A stretch of 6,165 nt of DNA from Chloroflexota bacterium (GTDB lineage Bacteria; Chloroflexota; Anaerolineae; Caldilineales; Caldilineaceae): contig QEUY01000245.1 of assembly GCA_003577365.1 (NCBI GenBank), positions 1-6,165 on the forward strand, written 5' to 3'. The notes beneath the pieces are model-generated. The model made no database searches. It was not told where the DNA came from and saw only the letters and a program-made list of their open reading frames with translations. Below are positions 3,622 to 6,165 of this stretch, piece by piece (positions within the stretch are counted from its first letter, which is position 1; each line of letters begins with the position of its first letter). A program made the translations under genes and the position numbers.

Positions 3622-6165
3622 TTAGCCGTGGTGGCCGAGGCGCAGCGCCTCGAAGAGCCGCTGGTAGAAAGCCGACGAGATGATCAAAATCTCCAACACG
3701 ATCATGCCGCCGGCAAACGCGGCCGCCAGCGGGATGATCTGATCCTGGGCGATGATCGGGATGAGGGGAGGCAGCGGTGTTTCGGGACCGGAGGCCATGC
3801 GAAACAGCGGCACAAAGAGCCGCGCCGCCAGCGTGCCGCAGACCACCCCCGCGATAGCTCCATAGGCGGTGAGCACTGCATATTCCAGCCCCACTTGGCT
3901 GACGATCTCCCGGCGGTGCAGACCCACGGCGCGCAGCACAGAGAACTGAAAGAGCCGTTCATGCAGCGAGGCATAGCTGTAGGTGAGCAGCCCCAACGCC
4001 GCCATCAGCGCCGCAGCCAAAAAGCTGACCGACAGCGTGCCAAAGACGCCGATGCGCTGCATCACCGCCTGCTCGCCGGCCAAGATCGCCTGGGTATCCT
4101 GCACCTCGACGGCGTCGACCCCGGTGCTGGGGATGGCCGCGACGATCTGCGCCGCGCTCGCGCCCGGCGCGGTGCGGAACCAGAGCCGGTGCGGCATGGT
4201 CACGCCAAAGAAGTCGTTGATATATTCCAGGTTGCCCACGACCGTCACTTCTTGCGGATAGACGGTGGGGAAGTAGTCGAACACGCCAACCACGGTGAAC
4301 TGGCTGCGTACGCTCAACCCCGCATCGACGAGTACCATCAGGTCGAGCCGGTCGCCGATGCGCAGCGAATTCTGCGTCAGGAATTCCTGGCTGACCAGGA
4401 TGCCTTCAGGCACAAGCGCCAGCCGGTTCATCAGGCTGCCCAACGATTCACGTGCAAAGTCGCTGCGGAAATTGGCGACGAGCGGGAAATCGATCCGGTC
4501 GATCGCCATAAAGCTGCCGTCCACCGCGCCGCTGGGCAGGTGGATCACGCTGACATAACGGCCCACGCGCGCTGCCTGTGCCACGCCGGGCAGTTGCTTG
4601 AACTCGTCGATCGGCGGGATCCAATCTGCGCCGGCGGCTGGGTTGTCGGCACGCGCTTCGCTTTCCGAAAAGGGGCGCAGGCTGAGATCGGCGCCGACGC
4701 GATAGGCCACGCGGTCGGCCAGCCACTGGTCCATGCTGGCCGCCAGCGACAGCGTATAGACGCCCAGCGCCAGCGAGACGATCACCAGCAGCAGCGGGTT
4801 GATATAGGCGTGGCTCTGGCGGCCCAACTGGCGCAGCGCCAGATAGGAGGGGAACCAGGGCTGGTGCGCCGCCAGCAGATCCAGCAGGCGCATGAGCAGC
4901 GGAAAGACGCGCATGGCGATCAAGGCCATGCTGATGATAAACAGCCCCGGCACCAGGATCAGCAGCGGGTCCTGATAGAGGTCCTGAGGTCGGTCTTTGA
5001 CCAAGGCCCCCAGCCAGCCGCGGCGCACAAACTGTTGATAGGCATAGATCGTCGGGATGATCAGGATCAGGTCGAGATAGGCGCGATACCAGAAAGGGCC
5101 TTGGGTAGGGCGGGCGTGTTCACGCGCCTGGGTCACCACCGTGGCGCGCGCCGAGGCCGCCACCGTCCACGCTTTGGCGATCAACACCACGGCCAGCGTG
5201 CCGACGGTCAGCGGCAGGTTGATGCCGTTGAGCGTGACCGGCAGCGGCGGGCGTGTGACAAAGGTCAGAAAGCTTTCGGTATAGCCCATGGCGCGCGCCA
5301 GCCCAATGCCCAGCAGCAGCCCCAGGGGGACGCCGATCACAAAGAGCAGACAGGCCTCCAGCAAGGTAAAGTTGAGGATGCTGCCGCGCGTGATGCCGCG
5401 GCTGCGCAGCAGCGAGGTCTCGCGGCGCTGCCAGTAGGCGATGACCGCCGAGGTCAAGGCCAGAAAATAGAGCAGGAAGCCCAGCGCCGGGACGTTGAAG
5501 CCCAGCAGCAGCGTGGTGAGCGCGGTCTGATGGCCGACAAACTTCTCCAGCGAAAGCGTGGGCGCGGTCAGCCGGGCGTCGGGCAGATAGCGCGGGATGA
5601 CGGCGGCTGCGCTTTCGAAGCCGGTCTTGTAGTCGCGGGCGTGCGCCGGAACGGCGCGGCTCTCGTCTAGGATCACCTGCCAGGTGGCAGTGCGGACTTT
5701 GACCTCCAGCCGGGGTTCGACCCAGGCCAGGTAGTCTGGGCGGCGCACCAGCAGCTTTTCGACCATCGTCTGGTTGGGGTCGTTGAGCCAGTAGGCCGAT
5801 TTGGGGTCGGTGGGCTGCCAGTAGCCTGCGACTTCGATCGGCAGTTGGCCGTCGCCGCCGGGCGTGGGCAGCAGATAGCGGTCGCCGATCTGCGCGCCGA
5901 GCCGCGCCGCCAGGTCGCTGTGCAGCCAGACGGGCAGCCGGTCGGCGGCGGGCGTCTCGTCCATGGGCCGGCCTTCGACGATGTCGATCTGCGCCTCGAC
6001 GCCCGACATATAGACAAGCGCCACGTCTTCTAGGGGGCCGCCGGTATAGCGCGTGTCATCGGGCAGGGGCATCAGACGCAGCACGCCGCTGTCGGCCAGC
6101 AGGATCAGGTCGCGCACCGGCAGCCCGACCTCGCCGGCCAGGATGCCCGCCACATGCTCGCCCAG
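3622..6165 (-). CDS. ABC3/FtsX-type ABC transporter permease, two FtsX modules (5' end outside window)
   Basis: The frame is open to the right edge and ends at TAA (3624-3622). The 847 visible residues are numbered here from the edge; the true start lies beyond the window. The order is: an ectodomain remnant (~1-210, MacB-like core); a first FtsX module with helices near 219-245, 264-290 and 316-337; three further helices near 363-380, 400-418 and 455-475; a second ectodomain (~480-705); and a second FtsX module with helices near 713-735, 765-795 and 810-835. Cytoplasmic coupling segments SLLRSRGITRGSI (251-263) and FSVLRAVGLHRREI are typical of the family. FtsX/MacB-type permeases do not form a classical channel; they couple a cytoplasmic ATPase to work outside the membrane, such as lipoprotein or peptide export or control of wall hydrolases. 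No ATPase gene lies in the window, so the substrate is unknown. Length and architecture resemble the roughly 1000-residue fused permeases common in Chloroflexota. Confidence 0.9.
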   Translation of the reverse strand: MGEHVAGILAGEVGLPVRDLILLADSGVLRLMPLPDDTRYTGGPLEDVALVYMSGVEAQIDIVEGRPMDETPAADRLPVWLHSDLAARLGAQIGDRYLLPTPGGDGQLPIEVAGYWQPTDPKSAYWLNDPNQTMVEKLLVRRPDYLAWVEPRLEVKVRTATWQVILDESRAVPAHARDYKTGFESAAAVIPRYLPDARLTAPTLSLEKFVGHQTALTTLLLGFNVPALGFLLYFLALTSAVIAYWQRRETSLLRSRGITRGSILNFTLLEACLLFVIGVPLGLLLGIGLARAMGYTESFLTFVTRPPLPVTLNGINLPLTVGTLAVVLIAKAWTVAASARATVVTQAREHARPTQGPFWYRAYLDLILIIPTIYAYQQFVRRGWLGALVKDRPQDLYQDPLLILVPGLFIISMALIAMRVFPLLMRLLDLLAAHQPWFPSYLALRQLGRQSHAYINPLLLVIVSLALGVYTLSLAASMDQWLADRVAYRVGADLSLRPFSESEARADNPAAGADWIPPIDEFKQLPGVAQAARVGRYVSVIHLPSGAVDGSFMAIDRIDFPLVANFRSDFARESLGSLMNRLALVPEGILVSQEFLTQNSLRIGDRLDLMVLVDAGLSVRSQFTVVGVFDYFPTVYPQEVTVVGNLEYINDFFGVTMPHRLWFRTAPGASAAQIVAAIPSTGVDAVEVQDTQAILAGEQAVMQRIGVFGTLSVSFLAAALMAALGLLTYSYASLHERLFQFSVLRAVGLHRREIVSQVGLEYAVLTAYGAIAGVVCGTLAARLFVPLFRMASGPETPLPPLIPIIAQDQIIPLAAAFAGGMIVLEILIISSAFYQRLFEALRLGHHG

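Noticed and set aside
3628..5670. Plus-strand 680-codon open frame opposite the permease
   Set aside because: It uses the same codon triplets as the permease in antisense, a common artefact in GC-rich genes. Its product is a His/Gln/Arg/Asp-rich hydrophilic sequence with no recognisable domain, while the minus-strand frame gives a clear FtsX protein.

Overview
This is a GC-rich window from a bacterium, with all three supported genes on the minus strand and non-ATG starts (GTG and TTG) on both genes whose 5' ends are visible. The gene content, namely a very large two-module FtsX-type permease, an NrtR-type Nudix regulator, and a glycosidase-like barrel fused to SH3b and muramidase domains, is most like what I know from Chloroflexota (Anaerolineae/Caldilineae-type genomes). 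That assignment is an inference from protein style. No marker gene is present to settle it.

Layout in minus-strand transcription order (right to left): (1) 6165-3622, the C-terminal 847 residues of an ABC3/FtsX-type permease whose 5' end lies beyond the right edge. (2) 3621-3511, a short intergenic region with a GC-rich hairpin, then a good sigma70-type promoter (TTGACA, 17 bp, TATGCT), a 33-bp imperfect palindrome that includes the -10 box, and a strong ribosome binding site. (3) 3510-2788, a 240-residue NrtR-family protein with a Nudix domain followed by a winged helix. (4) 2787-2604, a 184-bp intergenic region, AT-rich in its middle, with a small hairpin, a possible -10 box, two adjacent inverted repeats and a strong ribosome binding site. 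(5) 2603-1, a large open frame that starts at TTG and runs off the left edge. It encodes a clan-A-like glycosidase barrel, an SH3b domain, a phage-type N-acetylmuramidase domain, a Pro/Ala linker and two membrane helices. It is easy to overlook because its stop codon is outside the window.

The genes do not form one obvious pathway. The regulator has its own promoter and a likely self-regulatory operator. The multidomain hydrolase has its own structured leader, and a ten-base element there resembles part of the regulator's operator, so control of the hydrolase by the regulator is possible but unproven. The hydrolase is the most unusual item: two carbohydrate-active domains and an SH3b module are tied to a C-terminal two-helix membrane anchor, with no recognisable N-terminal signal peptide. 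No RNA genes, CRISPR arrays, insertion sequences or plus-strand genes are supported.
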